A stretch of 64,000 bases of DNA from JADLGL01 sp963667605 (GCA_963667605.2 CAXXUZ010000003.1:1488001-1552000), one strand, 5' to 3'. Shown: positions 42,700 to 52,390, counted from the first letter of the stretch. Made by a program: numbers and translations. Notes: a model not told the origin generated them from the letters alone.

Positions 42700-44332
42700 G
42701 ACGGCAGCGGGCGCCTATTGGGCTGGCGAGCGGGCGCATCAGCTTGAGGCGATCCGGCCGGCGCGGCCGCAGGTCGAGCGCGACGCCCATGGCCGCAAGA
42801 TCTACACACCCGACGGTCGGGAGCTGACTCGGTTCTTGTTCGATCGGTCAGAGCTGGCGATCATTCGAGGACCCTGGGGCTCCGGTACGTCGACTGCTTG
42901 CTGTCAGCGAATTTGGCAGCACGCTGTTGAGCAGAATCGGGGCGAGAGCGGTAAGCAGAAGTCTCGCTGGTTCGTGATGCGCGACACTTACCCGCGGATC
43001 GAGACGACGACGCTGGAAACTTGGCTCGAATGGTTTCCCGAGGCGGAATACGGGAAGCTGTTCACGGGTAGTCGGCCCTATCTGCACGAAATCAGGGTCG
43101 GGGATATTGAGCTCGACGTCTGGTTCGCGGCGATCGACGACACCAAGGCCGAGGCGCAGTTTCGATCGCTCGAGCCGACCGGCTGGTGGTGGAACGAGCT
43201 CGAGTTTGCCGACATGCCATCGTTCTTCGCTGGTCACGGCCGGGTAGGGCGCTATCCCCGCGCAATCGACGGCGGCTCGCGATGGTCAGGCACGATTGCC
43301 GATCTGAATGCGCCGCCCGAGAGCCATTGGCTTCCGAAGATCACCGGCGAGGTGCCGCTGCCTGATGATATGTCTCTGGACGATCGTATGGCCTTCGAGC
43401 GGCCGCCGGAGCTCGCCTATTTCGTGCAGCCGCCGGCGCTCCTCGAGGTTAAGGACGGCAGCGGCCGCGTTGTCGACTGGCGCGTCAATCCCGAAGCCGA
43501 AAATCTGAGATGGCTCGCCGACCAGAACGCCGACTCGCCTGAGGAAATACCGGGCGAGAATTACTACCGACGTGCGCGGCGCGGCAAGCCGATCCGATGG
43601 ATCCAGGCCAACCTCGCCAACAAGATCGTGCCTCGAGTCGAGGGGGATCCGGTGTGGCCGAGCTTCGACGAGCATGTTCACATGGCAACCGAGCCGCTCG
43701 AGCCCGTGCCCTATCAGGACGTCGTAGTTGGCATGGACTTTGGCCGTCGGCCGGCGGCGGTGTTCTCGCAGACGATCAATGGCCAGCGACAATATCAGTT
43801 TGATGCCGCGCTCGAGAACGCGGGTGCCACGAAGTTTGCGCCTGTGGTCCGGGAGGTGCTGGCGTTGCACTACCCATGGGTGCTGGCGCGGAAGGGTGAG
43901 CTGCGGATATGGGGCGATCCGAAAGGCCAGGATCGGACGCAAGCAGACGAGCACACGGCCTACGATGTGTTTGATCGTCATGGCTTGAGGGTGCAGCCGG
44001 CGCCGGTGCCCGGCAACAACATCCAGACCCGAATTGAGGCGGTCGAATACAAGCTCGATCTGTTGGTGCGCGGCCGCCCGGCGATCGTGATTAGCCCGCG
44101 TTGCACGCGCCTGAAGATGGCGTTGAGTGGCGGCTATCACTTCCCGAAGGAACAGGCCAACCCGACCAACGAGCGGAAGCCGGTCAAGGACAAGCATTCC
44201 GACATCGCAGACTCGGTTCAATACGCCGAGCTCGGCGAGGGTGCGGGGCTGGCGATGGTCGGGAGGGGAAAGAGGCCGCAGCCGGTCAATTTGGTGCCAC
44301 GGCGCCGCTCGAGACGGAGGGGCAGGGGCTGA
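42698..44332 (+). CDS. terminase large subunit
   Basis: The 544-aa product is the DNA-packaging motor and nuclease. The N-terminal ATPase region has IRGPWGSGTSTACCQRIW, a Walker-A-like loop in which Thr stands where Lys is usual, and WWWNELEFADM as the acidic Walker B. The C-terminal RNase H-like nuclease shows VVGMDFGRRPAAVF, IWGDPKGQDRTQ and KDKHSDIADSVQYAEL with the three expected aspartates. It is followed by a degenerate insertion sequence. Confidence 0.88.
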   Translation: MTAAGAYWAGERAHQLEAIRPARPQVERDAHGRKIYTPDGRELTRFLFDRSELAIIRGPWGSGTSTACCQRIWQHAVEQNRGESGKQKSRWFVMRDTYPRIETTTLETWLEWFPEAEYGKLFTGSRPYLHEIRVGDIELDVWFAAIDDTKAEAQFRSLEPTGWWWNELEFADMPSFFAGHGRVGRYPRAIDGGSRWSGTIADLNAPPESHWLPKITGEVPLPDDMSLDDRMAFERPPELAYFVQPPALLEVKDGSGRVVDWRVNPEAENLRWLADQNADSPEEIPGENYYRRARRGKPIRWIQANLANKIVPRVEGDPVWPSFDEHVHMATEPLEPVPYQDVVVGMDFGRRPAAVFSQTINGQRQYQFDAALENAGATKFAPVVREVLALHYPWVLARKGELRIWGDPKGQDRTQADEHTAYDVFDRHGLRVQPAPVPGNNIQTRIEAVEYKLDLLVRGRPAIVISPRCTRLKMALSGGYHFPKEQANPTNERKPVKDKHSDIADSVQYAELGEGAGLAMVGRGKRPQPVNLVPRRRSRRRGRG

Positions 44333-44480
44333 GGCAACCAAACCCGAAAATGGCGATTTTCTGTCAACCGTGAAGCAGCGACGCATAGAAAGCCGCATTC
44401 CCCAAGTGACCGATCCATCTGATGCGGGTCTGATTCCTGTGTAAGAATCAGTGGATTAGATCAGACGGAGAGTGGGTCGA

Positions 44481-45800
44481 ATGCGGAACCTAGAGGGTGA
44501 GTCGGATCGGGGGCTGCTGCGGGCGTTTTTCGACCGAAGACTGAAGTTCGAGTTCCACGGTTCGCGGATCACGTCAGACGCTGGTCTGCTCGCCTATCGT
44601 GAACTGGACGAAGCCCTCGGCCTGACCACGCTGGCCGGTGACGTTATTGCTGACAGCCGGACCGGCAAGAACGGTTGGCACGGCATCATCGGTCTCCTTC
44701 GCCAATCCGTCTATGGTCGTCTCGCCGGGTACGAGGACGTGAACGACGCCGACCGGCTGGGGCGCGATCCTGCGATGCGGTGGATCGTCGGCGGCAGGGC
44801 TGTCGAGCGCGGCGGCGCATCGACCAGCCAGATGGGCCGGTTTGAGTTACTCGCCACCAATGACAACCTCGCCGCGCTCGCTGACCTTTTGGGCATCTGG
44901 ATCGACCGGTTAACGGCGCAAGCCGCCGAAGATTATCGTGCTCGACATGGCAGCTCCAAGCCCGACCTACGGTGACCAGGAGGGCACGGCCTACAACGGT
45001 CACTTCGGCTGCACGTGCTATCACCCGCTGTTCGTGTTCAACCAGTTCGGCGATCTGGAGCGTTGCGCCCTGCGTCCGGGCAACGTGCACAGCGCCCATG
45101 AATGGCGCGATGTGTTGGACCCGGTGGTCGCTCGATACCGGAACAAGACACTCCGGCGTTATTTCCGTGGTGACGCCGCCTTCGCCTCGCCCGAGGTTTA
45201 TGAGTTTCTGGAAGCGGAAGGCTTCAAGTACGCCATCCGGCTTCCGGCCAACAAGGTGCTGCACGACAGCATCGCGCACCTGCTCAAGCGCCCCGTCGGT
45301 CGGCCGCCGAAGGAAGTTCGTCGGATTAGAACTTCAGCCGGGACCGGTAGCTGGACGGAGCCCCGCCGGGTCGTCGCCAAGGTGGAGTGGCACTCAGGGG
45401 AACTGTATCCCCGCGTCGGCTTCATCGTCACCAACCTGAGCCGTCCTGCCGAGCGGGTTGTTGCGTTCTACAATCAGCGCGATCACTGCCGAGCAATGGA
45501 TCAAGGAAGGCAAGAACGCATCAAGTGGACGCGGCTGTCATGCCGTTCGTTACGCAACAATGCCGTCCGGCTCCAGCTGCATGCACTCGCCTATAACCTC
45601 GGCAACGAGATGATGCGTACCCTGGCGACGGCAATGGTCGCTGACGACGCTGAGGGAGAAGCTGGTCAGATCGGTGCGAAAGTTGTCAGCCATGGCCGGT
45701 ACGTCACATTTCAATTGGCCGAGGTTGCAGTCCCAAGAAGCTTGTTCCAGAAAATCTTGAGCCTGATTGATGATCTACGACGAAGCCGCTCCGGCGTAGG
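44481..45800 (+). pseudogene. IS1380-family transposase, degenerate
   Basis: The first frame encodes FDRRLKFEFHGSRITSDAG, LAYRELDEALGLTTLAGD and GLLRQSVYGRLAGYEDVNDA. After a frame change near 44,930 a second frame continues YNGHFGCTCYHPLFVFNQFGD, FRGDAAFASPEVYEFLE and GELYPRVGFIVTNLS. Further breaks near 45,480-45,530 (family TAEQWIKEGKNAIKW) and 45,630-45,680 follow before HGRYVTFQLAEVAVPR. The order matches IS1380-type transposases. It has split the packaging genes from the portal genes. Confidence 0.8.
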
Positions 45801-46056
45801 CCGAGGGAATCGACGGCAAGGAATTGCGACACGAGAGGTGTGTCTGGATGGCAAGGAAACGACCAAATGGCCTTCCACGCGCTGGCCGATTACCAAAATC
45901 ATGTCTTGGCCAATGGGAACAGAGTTCCCTTGGGATGGGGCCGTGGTACGATTTCCGCGAATTTGGGTCATCTGGGGAATGTCGGTCGACAGTAATCAAG
46001 TCCGCATGTACTTTTACTTCAGCATGGATTTCGAACACGCCAAAGGCGTAATCACT

Positions 46057-46572
46057 ATGAACGTTCGGATGAAAATAGCAGGTGTCGTTGCGGGCGCGGT
46101 CGTCTCGCTCGCGGTCTTGGGCGCCGCGTTCGCGCAGCAGGAACCGGGCCGGGTCGGCTCGGGGCCACCCGAGGACTTCACCATTGAGGTGTCATTTGCG
46201 GCCGACGGCACCATGATCGTGTCGCAGACCGAAATCCATCTCGCCTGGGGCGGCTACATCGTCTCAACCTCGTCTGCCCCGCGGGTGTGGAGAACGAAGC
46301 CGGGGTCACCTTCCAGGCGCCGCGATTCGCAGAACATGCACATCCGTATCGTTAGCGTCAGCGATCTCAACCCCGAAGGCGCCTTCCAAGACGTCGCTGA
46401 GATCAACTTCCATATGCAGGGGCTGACCTTGCGGCAGATCGACTGCGAGGGGTTGGGACTGGCGGCACGGATCAGCTTCCATCCGATGCGCAAGGGCGAC
46501 TACGTCTTCACTGTCATCGATGACACGGTCGAGCCTAACGTCGAGGTGACGGGGATGTTCATCGTGGAGTGA
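46057..46572 (+). CDS. exported protein of unknown function with two compensating frame changes
   Basis: The protein begins with a signal peptide (KIAGVVAGAVVSLAVLGAAFAQ; cleavage likely after AFA). Its ~145-residue mature part contains FTIEVSFAADGTMIV, then IHLAWGGY. Between 46,258 and 46,332 the native reading is one base off (RLNLVCPAGVENEAGVTFQAP), after which the original frame resumes with MHIRIVSVSDLNPEGAF and RQIDCEGLGLAARIS. Two cysteines would then be present. The fold may be Ig- or cupredoxin-like, but I cannot assign a family. It is unlike phage structural genes and is probably cargo. Confidence 0.5.
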   Translation: MNVRMKIAGVVAGAVVSLAVLGAAFAQQEPGRVGSGPPEDFTIEVSFAADGTMIVSQTEIHLAWGGYIVSTSSAPRVWRTKPGSPSRRRDSQNMHIRIVSVSDLNPEGAFQDVAEINFHMQGLTLRQIDCEGLGLAARISFHPMRKGDYVFTVIDDTVEPNVEVTGMFIVE

Positions 46573-46855
46573 CACTGTGGGGCGTGATGCAGGTGGTGCT
46601 GGAATTGCGACGGCCAAAGGTAGAGCGGCCGTGACCACCTGCGAACAGACAGCCTGAATCAGGAGGGAGCGGCCAGCCAAGCGTTCGAAGCCGACCGCTC
46701 CCTGGATGCGCCCGCCCCGCTCGAATTGGATCAATAGGTTCAAGCTCGCGGCGTCATTCTGAAATTGTAGTTGTAGCTGCTCGTGAAATTGTCTGCGTTT
46801 GAGCCTCCGGAACATCGGCGGGGTATCCCAGAAAGCCGCATAATCCGAGGCCGTT

Positions 46856-47359
46856 TTGCAAATGTGGAGGCCGATCGAAGTCCGACCAGCACAGTGGTTC
46901 ATCTGCTTCCGGCCGAGCTCACCGCTTTGGTGGGTCGAGATGATCCCCGGGCGGTACAAGCACGTCTCCGCTTTCGGTTACGTGCCGGTGCAAAAACTTT
47001 GGGTGTTCTACGGCTGGACCTTCCATGGGACCGAATTCGCGGTGATGCACGAGCGGCACGCCGCGACTGCGATCGACACCATGATGAAGGACTGCCTAGT
47101 GGTCGAGTATCTGCCGGCAGACACAAGTCAGCCCGAGCGGATTTGGTGGCATCCGGTCAATTATTGCGTCTCGAAGATTATCGACATCACGGGCATACCG
47201 TCCCGTGCGTTGCGCCCCGATAGGTTCCTGCAAGACTGCCTCGCTCACGGTGGCAAAATCGTAGCGGGGACGACGGTTGGCGCGGATCAGGAAAAGGCGG
47301 CTGGAAGCGGGGAAGCCGCTGCTCTTTCCCAACCTCGGGAAACGCAAGACGCTCGCTGA
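46856..47359 (+). CDS. late-region phage protein of unknown function
   Basis: The 167-aa product has an aromatic-rich core (WFICFRPSSPLWWVEMIPGRYKHVSAFGYVP and WVFYGWTFHG) and ends ILQD-like (DRFLQDCLAHGGKIVAGTTVG). This looks like a conserved late protein placed between terminase and portal in T7/BPP-1-like phages, function unknown. The start is uncertain: several upstream codons fit poorly. Confidence 0.6.
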   Translation: MQMWRPIEVRPAQWFICFRPSSPLWWVEMIPGRYKHVSAFGYVPVQKLWVFYGWTFHGTEFAVMHERHAATAIDTMMKDCLVVEYLPADTSQPERIWWHPVNYCVSKIIDITGIPSRALRPDRFLQDCLAHGGKIVAGTTVGADQEKAAGSGEAAALSQPRETQDAR

Positions 47360-47594
47360 TTTTGGTGAGGTCGAGGGCAGTCCCGTCGTCAGCCCTGCCG
47401 AAACCGTCATCCCTCAGAACGAAGAAGAACTGAAGGCCGAGCAGCAGAAGATCTTGGCGACCGAGGAGGAGCGCGCCCGCCTCGCCCGCATTGCGGCCGT
47501 CCGTGACCGCGTCGAACTCCGCAATTCCTTCCTGCTTCGGACGTTCGGATCGAGATCCGGTGGCCGTCCACCAATTCTTGGGTTCCGGCGGTGA
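47277..47594 (+). CDS. late-region phage protein of unknown function
   Basis: This 105-aa product (TTG start, MARIRKRRLEAGKPLLFPNLG) has a basic start and a helical middle (NEEELKAEQQKILATEEERARLARI). It overlaps the previous gene by 83 bp and the portal gene by 4 bp. No family is recognised. Confidence 0.55.
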   Translation: MARIRKRRLEAGKPLLFPNLGKRKTLADFGEVEGSPVVSPAETVIPQNEEELKAEQQKILATEEERARLARIAAVRDRVELRNSFLLRTFGSRSGGRPPILGFRR

Positions 47595-49504
47595 CCACAC
47601 TCCCAGTGGTAGCGCCACCAAGGGCAAAGACCGAGAATGAGTGGCTGGCTGACGAAGCCGAGGCGCGGCTGGCCGACTGCCGCAAGCAAAAGCAGATCGT
47701 CAACGACGACGTGCGCGAGGCCTATTTCTTCACCCGCCCGCGGCTGTCTCGTCGCCTCAGCTCGGACAACCAGCCGGATTTGCAGTCGCGCGAAGGCGAT
47801 GAGGATGAGCTGGTAACCGGTGTCGGCAGCGAGGTCTCGGAGGACTTCGCGACCGAGGTTATAGCCGCGTTCTTCCCGGCAAAGATCAACTGGGCCACGT
47901 CGAAGGCCGCCGGCGGTGTGCCGGAGCCGGTTTGGGAGCAGATCAAAGACCGCGCGCTCGAAAACGATACCGAAATCTTCAAAGAGATCCGCTCGTCCAA
48001 TTTCGATGCCGAGCTCGCCACCGCGCTGGTGCCGGAGGCGGGGATCGGCACGCTGGCCCTGTGGATCGACGAGACCGCGGGCCACAGGCCGATTGGGGTT
48101 CAGCATGTGCCGCTGCGAGAGCTCGAAATCAATATCGGCCCGGATGGCAACGTCGACGATCGGTTTGTCGTCCGCCATGTGCGAGCTGCGAAGCTCGAAT
48201 CTGTGGTGCCGCCAGATGTCATCACTGGCGCATTTCGTGACTTGATACGCGAAGATCCGAAAGCCTGGGTTCGGGTGAGCTGGGGTCATTGGCGAGTTTG
48301 GTCCGAGCGGACCGACATTGTTTGGCAGCGAGTCCTGATGCTGGACGAAACCGTTGTCGCTCACGGGAGGACCAGGGGCGAGGGGTCCTGCCCACTGATC
48401 GTTTTCCGCTTCTCACCCGACAGCCAGCACGCCTTCGGCAACGGGCCCACGATCGACTCGCTGCCAATGCTGCGCGTGATCGACTCCTTGACCGAGGCGC
48501 AGGCGAATCGGGCCTCAACTGCGATGAACCCGCCATTTGCGTTTCCCGATGACGGCATTCTCAATTTCGAAGGCGGGATCGAGGATGGCAAGGGCTACCC
48601 GCGCCGGCCGGGCGGCCGCGGTGATGAGATCACGCCGCTCTACTTCACCGGCGATCTTGATTTCGGCCTGTTCACCATTGCCGACCTCGAGCGCTCGGTT
48701 CGCCGGAAGCACTTCGCCGACTATCCCGATCAGCAAGGCAAGACGCCGCCGACAGCGACCCAGTGGATCGACGAAATGGTCAAGGCGCAGCGTCGAATCG
48801 GGACGCCGGGTCTTAGGTTCTTCTTCGAGGGGCCGGCACAGATCTTCGCGCGGTTTCGATATTTGTCGCTGCTCCGGGGTTCGATCCAGCCGCTCGCCAT
48901 TCAAGACGTCAATATCGCCACCGAACCATCAAATCCGGCGACCAAGGCTCAAGAGCAGCAGGAGGTCCAGATCGCGGTTCGCTTCCTCGAATTGATCAAC
49001 ACGTTCTTCCCGCAGCTCGCCCCAGCGGTCGTCGATCCGCTCAAGACGGCGAAGGCGATCAAAGACAAGCTCGGCGACAAACTGGTCGATCTTCGTAGTG
49101 AGGACGAGGTGAAGAAAATGGTCGAGCAGTTGATCCAGGCCGCTCCCGAGTTGGCTGGTGACGCCGGGCCGGTGACGCCGGTGCCGGATGGTGGTGACGC
49201 CGCCGCCGGATGGTGCCGCATGAGCCAAGGGAGCTGGAAAGACCCCCCTCTTATGGAGGCATGGGCGGACACTTTTCGCTCGGCAAACGGGCCGGCGCTG
49301 GCCGAGTCATTGAGGCGCGTCGCCGCCGAAATCGGGCCCCTCGGGTCCAGTGCGTTGCAGGCTCACAACGGGCGTCGCAGTTTTGCGACCGAATTGCTCC
49401 GAATAGCGGCCGGCCGCGAGCAAGCGTTTGTCCACAATGAGGACAAGGCAGCAAAGCCGAGCAAGGGTCGCATGAAGGGCCGCAGGGTGGGACCGGAAGC
49501 GTGA
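47591..49504 (+). CDS. head-to-tail connector (portal) protein, with extra C-terminal unit
   Basis: The 637-aa product is a T7/BPP-1-like head-tail connector: EWLADEAEARLADCRKQK, a region GVGSEVSEDFATEVIAAFFPAKINW, FNFEGG-like (LNFEGGIEDGKG), and RYLSLLRGSIQPLAIQD. The connector proper seems to end near residue 540 (LIQAAPELAGDAGPVTPV). The last ~95 residues, starting MSQGSWKDPPLMEAWADT, look like a separate small gene whose ATG at 49219 overlaps a TGA in the +1 frame, so the two are probably fused by one base. Confidence 0.82.
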   Translation: MTTLPVVAPPRAKTENEWLADEAEARLADCRKQKQIVNDDVREAYFFTRPRLSRRLSSDNQPDLQSREGDEDELVTGVGSEVSEDFATEVIAAFFPAKINWATSKAAGGVPEPVWEQIKDRALENDTEIFKEIRSSNFDAELATALVPEAGIGTLALWIDETAGHRPIGVQHVPLRELEINIGPDGNVDDRFVVRHVRAAKLESVVPPDVITGAFRDLIREDPKAWVRVSWGHWRVWSERTDIVWQRVLMLDETVVAHGRTRGEGSCPLIVFRFSPDSQHAFGNGPTIDSLPMLRVIDSLTEAQANRASTAMNPPFAFPDDGILNFEGGIEDGKGYPRRPGGRGDEITPLYFTGDLDFGLFTIADLERSVRRKHFADYPDQQGKTPPTATQWIDEMVKAQRRIGTPGLRFFFEGPAQIFARFRYLSLLRGSIQPLAIQDVNIATEPSNPATKAQEQQEVQIAVRFLELINTFFPQLAPAVVDPLKTAKAIKDKLGDKLVDLRSEDEVKKMVEQLIQAAPELAGDAGPVTPVPDGGDAAAGWCRMSQGSWKDPPLMEAWADTFRSANGPALAESLRRVAAEIGPLGSSALQAHNGRRSFATELLRIAAGREQAFVHNEDKAAKPSKGRMKGRRVGPEA

Positions 49505-50322
49505 CGACGAGACTGCTTGACAGGTTGATGGGCACGACTGCGATGGCCGCGCTGGCGCCTGACGACGGCACCAGGGCTGGCACCGGTGCCGGCACCAGGG
49601 CCGGCACCGGTGCCAGTGCCGTCGGCGAGCCTCCCGCGCCGACCCGCCCGGAAGCTTTCGGCGAATCCTATGATCCCTATTGGGACGACAAGGCCGGCGT
49701 CGATCACGCTAAGTTGGCCACCGATCACGACGAGCTCGTAAAGTACAAGGCCGACAATGATGATGCCGTCCAGGCCTCAGCCGCGCGTCAGGCCGACGTG
49801 CCCGAGGAGTTGGACGGCTACGAGCCGGAGCTGGCAGACGATTTCCAGCGACCCGACGGCTATGAGTTCGACATTCCGACCGATGATCCGGTGCTAGCGG
49901 CCGCGCGGGAATTTGCCAAGAAGGCAAATCTGACGAAGGCCGAGTTCAAGGAAATGATGGGGCTTCGCGCCGGTCTCGATCTTGCCGAGACCGAGGCCAT
50001 GGTCGCCCAGCAGAAGGTGGAGCTGGAGAAGCTGGGCACCGAGGGCACGGCTCGAGTCGATGGCCTGCAAAAGCGTCTCGACGCCAGAATCAAGGGCGAT
50101 GGCGAGAGCACGCTGAAAGGGCTCCTGTTCACCGCCGCGCAGGTCGAAGAAATGGAAGGCCTGGTCAAAGCCGGCGAAGGTCAGGGACCGGGTTATTCCG
50201 GCGCCGGCCGAGACACCGAAGATCCGCCGACATTGACGCCCGAGAAGCGGGAGAAAATGAGCCCGGCCGAGCGATTGAACTATGCCCACCAAAACCCCGT
50301 GACCAAGCGGGAGGCCGCTTAG
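49501..50322 (+). CDS. scaffolding-like protein
   Basis: The 273-aa product has a Gly/Ala-Thr-rich start (RAGTGAGTRAGTGA), then an acidic, helical body (EELDGYEPELADDFQRPDGYEFD, AAREFAKKANLTKAEFKEMMGL and a coiled coil MVAQQKVELEKLG). It lies directly before the capsid gene, the standard place for a scaffold. The GTG overlaps the portal stop by 4 bp. No protease motif is seen. Confidence 0.7.
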   Translation: MTTRLLDRLMGTTAMAALAPDDGTRAGTGAGTRAGTGASAVGEPPAPTRPEAFGESYDPYWDDKAGVDHAKLATDHDELVKYKADNDDAVQASAARQADVPEELDGYEPELADDFQRPDGYEFDIPTDDPVLAAAREFAKKANLTKAEFKEMMGLRAGLDLAETEAMVAQQKVELEKLGTEGTARVDGLQKRLDARIKGDGESTLKGLLFTAAQVEEMEGLVKAGEGQGPGYSGAGRDTEDPPTLTPEKREKMSPAERLNYAHQNPVTKREAA

Positions 50323-50332
50323 GAGCCCCACA

Positions 50333-51292
50333 ATGGCCTTGATGACACTCGTCGAATACGCAAAGGGCCTCGATGACGGCGACATCGCCAAGCCCGTGAT
50401 CGAGATCTTCGCCGCGTCGTCCGACATCATGAGCGCGATACCGATCGCCGGCTTCTCCGGTGCTCAATATGAGCACTATCGGGAGTCCGAGCTTCCGAGC
50501 ACGGTCGCGTTCCGCGGGATCAATGAGGCGCCAAGCACCGGGCTTGGCAAGATCGAAGCTTTGTCCGAGCCGTCATTCCCGATCGACCATCACGCCGATG
50601 TGGATAATGCGATTGTTCGCCGGCACGGCGTTGAGCGCCGGGCGATCGAGGAAAAGCTGAGCATCGCCAAGGTCGGCCGCGTTTGGGCCGCCACATTCGT
50701 CGCCGGCGACAACGAGACACAGCCGCGCGAGTTCGATGGCATCCAGAAGCGCGTCGCCAAGTATGGTGCCGACACTGTCGCCAACACGCGGCTCGCTCAC
50801 AATTCGACGGCGTCCGGTGGCGCGGCGTTGAGCTTGGCCAACCTCGATTCCATGCTCAACATGGTCAACGGCGCAACCCACATCCTGGCGCCTCGATCCT
50901 CAATTCCGCTGTTTATCGGCGCGGCGCGGGACACCACCCTCACCGGCTTCGTGATGCAGACCTGGGACGAAGCCGGGATGCCTAAACTGTCCTACGCCGG
51001 CAAGAAACTTCTGTTCGGCTACGAGCGCGAGATTGAAGGCGATCTGACCGATTTCAACGAAGTCGCCAACGGCGGCGGCGCCGCGGTCACCGGCTCACTG
51101 TACGGAATGAAGCTCTCCGAGGATGGCCTTCACGGAATCCAATTGATGGACATCGACGTGCAAGACAAGGGTCTGATCGATGACGGCATCACTTGGCGCA
51201 CTCACGTCTCCTGGGACGTCGGATTGGTCGATGAACATCCGTTCTGTCTTGCTCGGCTGACCAGCATCACCAACGCCGCCATAGTCGCGTAA
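50333..51292 (+). CDS. major capsid protein
   Basis: The 319-aa product (MALMTLVEYAKGLDDGD) has PIAGFSGAQYEHYRESELPSTVAFRG and FNEVANGGGAAVTGSLYGMKL, a pattern of HK97-fold coat proteins of the T7/BPP-1-like group. It follows the scaffold by 10 bp and precedes a cement-like protein, the usual order. Confidence 0.8.
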   Translation: MALMTLVEYAKGLDDGDIAKPVIEIFAASSDIMSAIPIAGFSGAQYEHYRESELPSTVAFRGINEAPSTGLGKIEALSEPSFPIDHHADVDNAIVRRHGVERRAIEEKLSIAKVGRVWAATFVAGDNETQPREFDGIQKRVAKYGADTVANTRLAHNSTASGGAALSLANLDSMLNMVNGATHILAPRSSIPLFIGAARDTTLTGFVMQTWDEAGMPKLSYAGKKLLFGYEREIEGDLTDFNEVANGGGAAVTGSLYGMKLSEDGLHGIQLMDIDVQDKGLIDDGITWRTHVSWDVGLVDEHPFCLARLTSITNAAIVA

Positions 51293-51349
51293 TCAACGGC
51301 TGGCGATAATTAGGACGCGCGACCGACGCGCAACGAAACGGAGAACGAT

Positions 51350-51790
51350 ATGGGCCGTCGCGTTTTCAACTTTGACGCCGAGCTCGAGCTGAAAGACGCC
51401 GGCCTCGTCGCCGCTTCCGCCGCCGCGCAGGCCGACGACGCCGCCAAGATCATAGACCTCGGAGTCGGGCGGTTCGAGGGCATTGTCGTTTTCGACCTGA
51501 CCGCGGTCGAGATCGCGTCGAACAATGAGCTCTATACGGCCCTGGTCCAGGGCTCCTCGAGCGCGACCTTCGCCTCGGACGTTCAGAACCTCGCGCAGCT
51601 TGATTTCGGCGCGACCGAGGTCCGGCTTGGCAGCGCGATCGACAGCCTGGCCGGCCGTTACGAACTGGCCTTCACGAACGAGCAGAAGGACCTCCAATAC
51701 CGCTATCTACGGCTTTGGACCGTGGTCGCCGGCTCGATCGCGACCGGCATCAACTACACCGCGTTCGTCTCGCGTGGCTGGCGCTTCTAG
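51350..51790 (+). CDS. capsid-cement (Bbp16-like) protein
   Basis: The 146-aa product starts GRRVFNFDAELELKDAG and has beta-rich sequence (LAQLDFGATEVRLGSAIDSLAGRYELAF, RYLRLWTVVAGSI). Similar small proteins follow the capsid gene in BPP-1-like phages as the cement protein. The assignment rests on context and outline similarity. Confidence 0.6.
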   Translation: MGRRVFNFDAELELKDAGLVAASAAAQADDAAKIIDLGVGRFEGIVVFDLTAVEIASNNELYTALVQGSSSATFASDVQNLAQLDFGATEVRLGSAIDSLAGRYELAFTNEQKDLQYRYLRLWTVVAGSIATGINYTAFVSRGWRF

Positions 51791-51799
51791 GGGGTTTGA

Positions 51800-52168
51800 A
51801 TGCCAACAAAATTCACCCTTTACGATCTGGTCGAGGAGATCACGCTGGTTAGGGCGGCGGTCACCGCAAAGGAAGCGGTGCAGAATGATCCTGACCGCTA
51901 CACGCTAACCGAGCCGGATCCCTGGCCGCCCAAGCGCGTAAGCGGGGAAAAGCAGAAAACCGCCAATAAGCCGCCGGAGCCGAAGGCCTCAGCGCATCAC
52001 CGGCGACGATCTGAGCATGATCAAGGGGATCGGCCAGAACCTCGCCAAGGCCCTCAATGAGGCCGGCATCCACACCTTCGCTCAGATCGCGGCGTCCGAC
52101 GAAGCCACCTTGGCCAACGCGCTCGATATGCCGGGCAAGAACGACGCGATCATCAGGCGGCTGGATCG
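51800..52168 (+). pseudogene. phage late protein with helix-hairpin-helix end, frame-broken
   Basis: The start MPTKFTLYDLVEEITLVRAAV and a central TLTEPDPWPPK are in one frame. Near 51,995 the reading changes to one that gives QRITGDDLSMIKGIGQNLAKAL and HTFAQIAASDEATLANALDM, a helix-hairpin-helix often found at the end of such small late proteins. The rest after ~52,165 belongs to an inserted fragment. The frame change may be real or an indel error. Confidence 0.5.
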
Positions 52169-52169
52169 A

Positions 52170-52390
52170 ACAGGCCACTTCGATATTTTGCCGAGGCCAA
52201 GCGTTCTGGCACAAGATTGCAATATGAAGAGAGGCGCGTCGGGACTGGCGGCACATATCTCGGCAAGCCATTCGAGCCTAACGGCATCATCAAAAACGAT
52301 ATCGAGTTCATTCTGATGCTGCGCAAACCGGGCGGCTACAGAAGCCCGACCTCGGCTGCCAGGCTTCTGCAGTGTAATTTCGGCGGATGA
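52170..52390 (+). pseudogene. fragment of a DNA methyltransferase gene
   Basis: One frame encodes RYFAEAKRSGTRLQYEERRVG, TGGTYLGKPFEPNGIIKND and IEFILMLRKPGGYRSPT, ending at TGA 52390. The KxFEPNGIIKNDIEFIL...RKPGGYR stretch resembles the C-terminal part of site-specific DNA methyltransferases. It has no start or SAM motif, so it is a fragment. Its left edge coincides with a 15-bp direct repeat. Confidence 0.55.

Noticed and set aside
43286..44398. 370-codon minus-strand frame
   Set aside because: It is the reverse of the terminase large subunit, which carries clear nuclease motifs.
46573..46855. Minus-strand frame across 46306-46959
   Set aside because: It runs antisense to the exported-protein gene and the next late gene, and its start has no ribosome site. 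The short gap itself holds nothing I can call.
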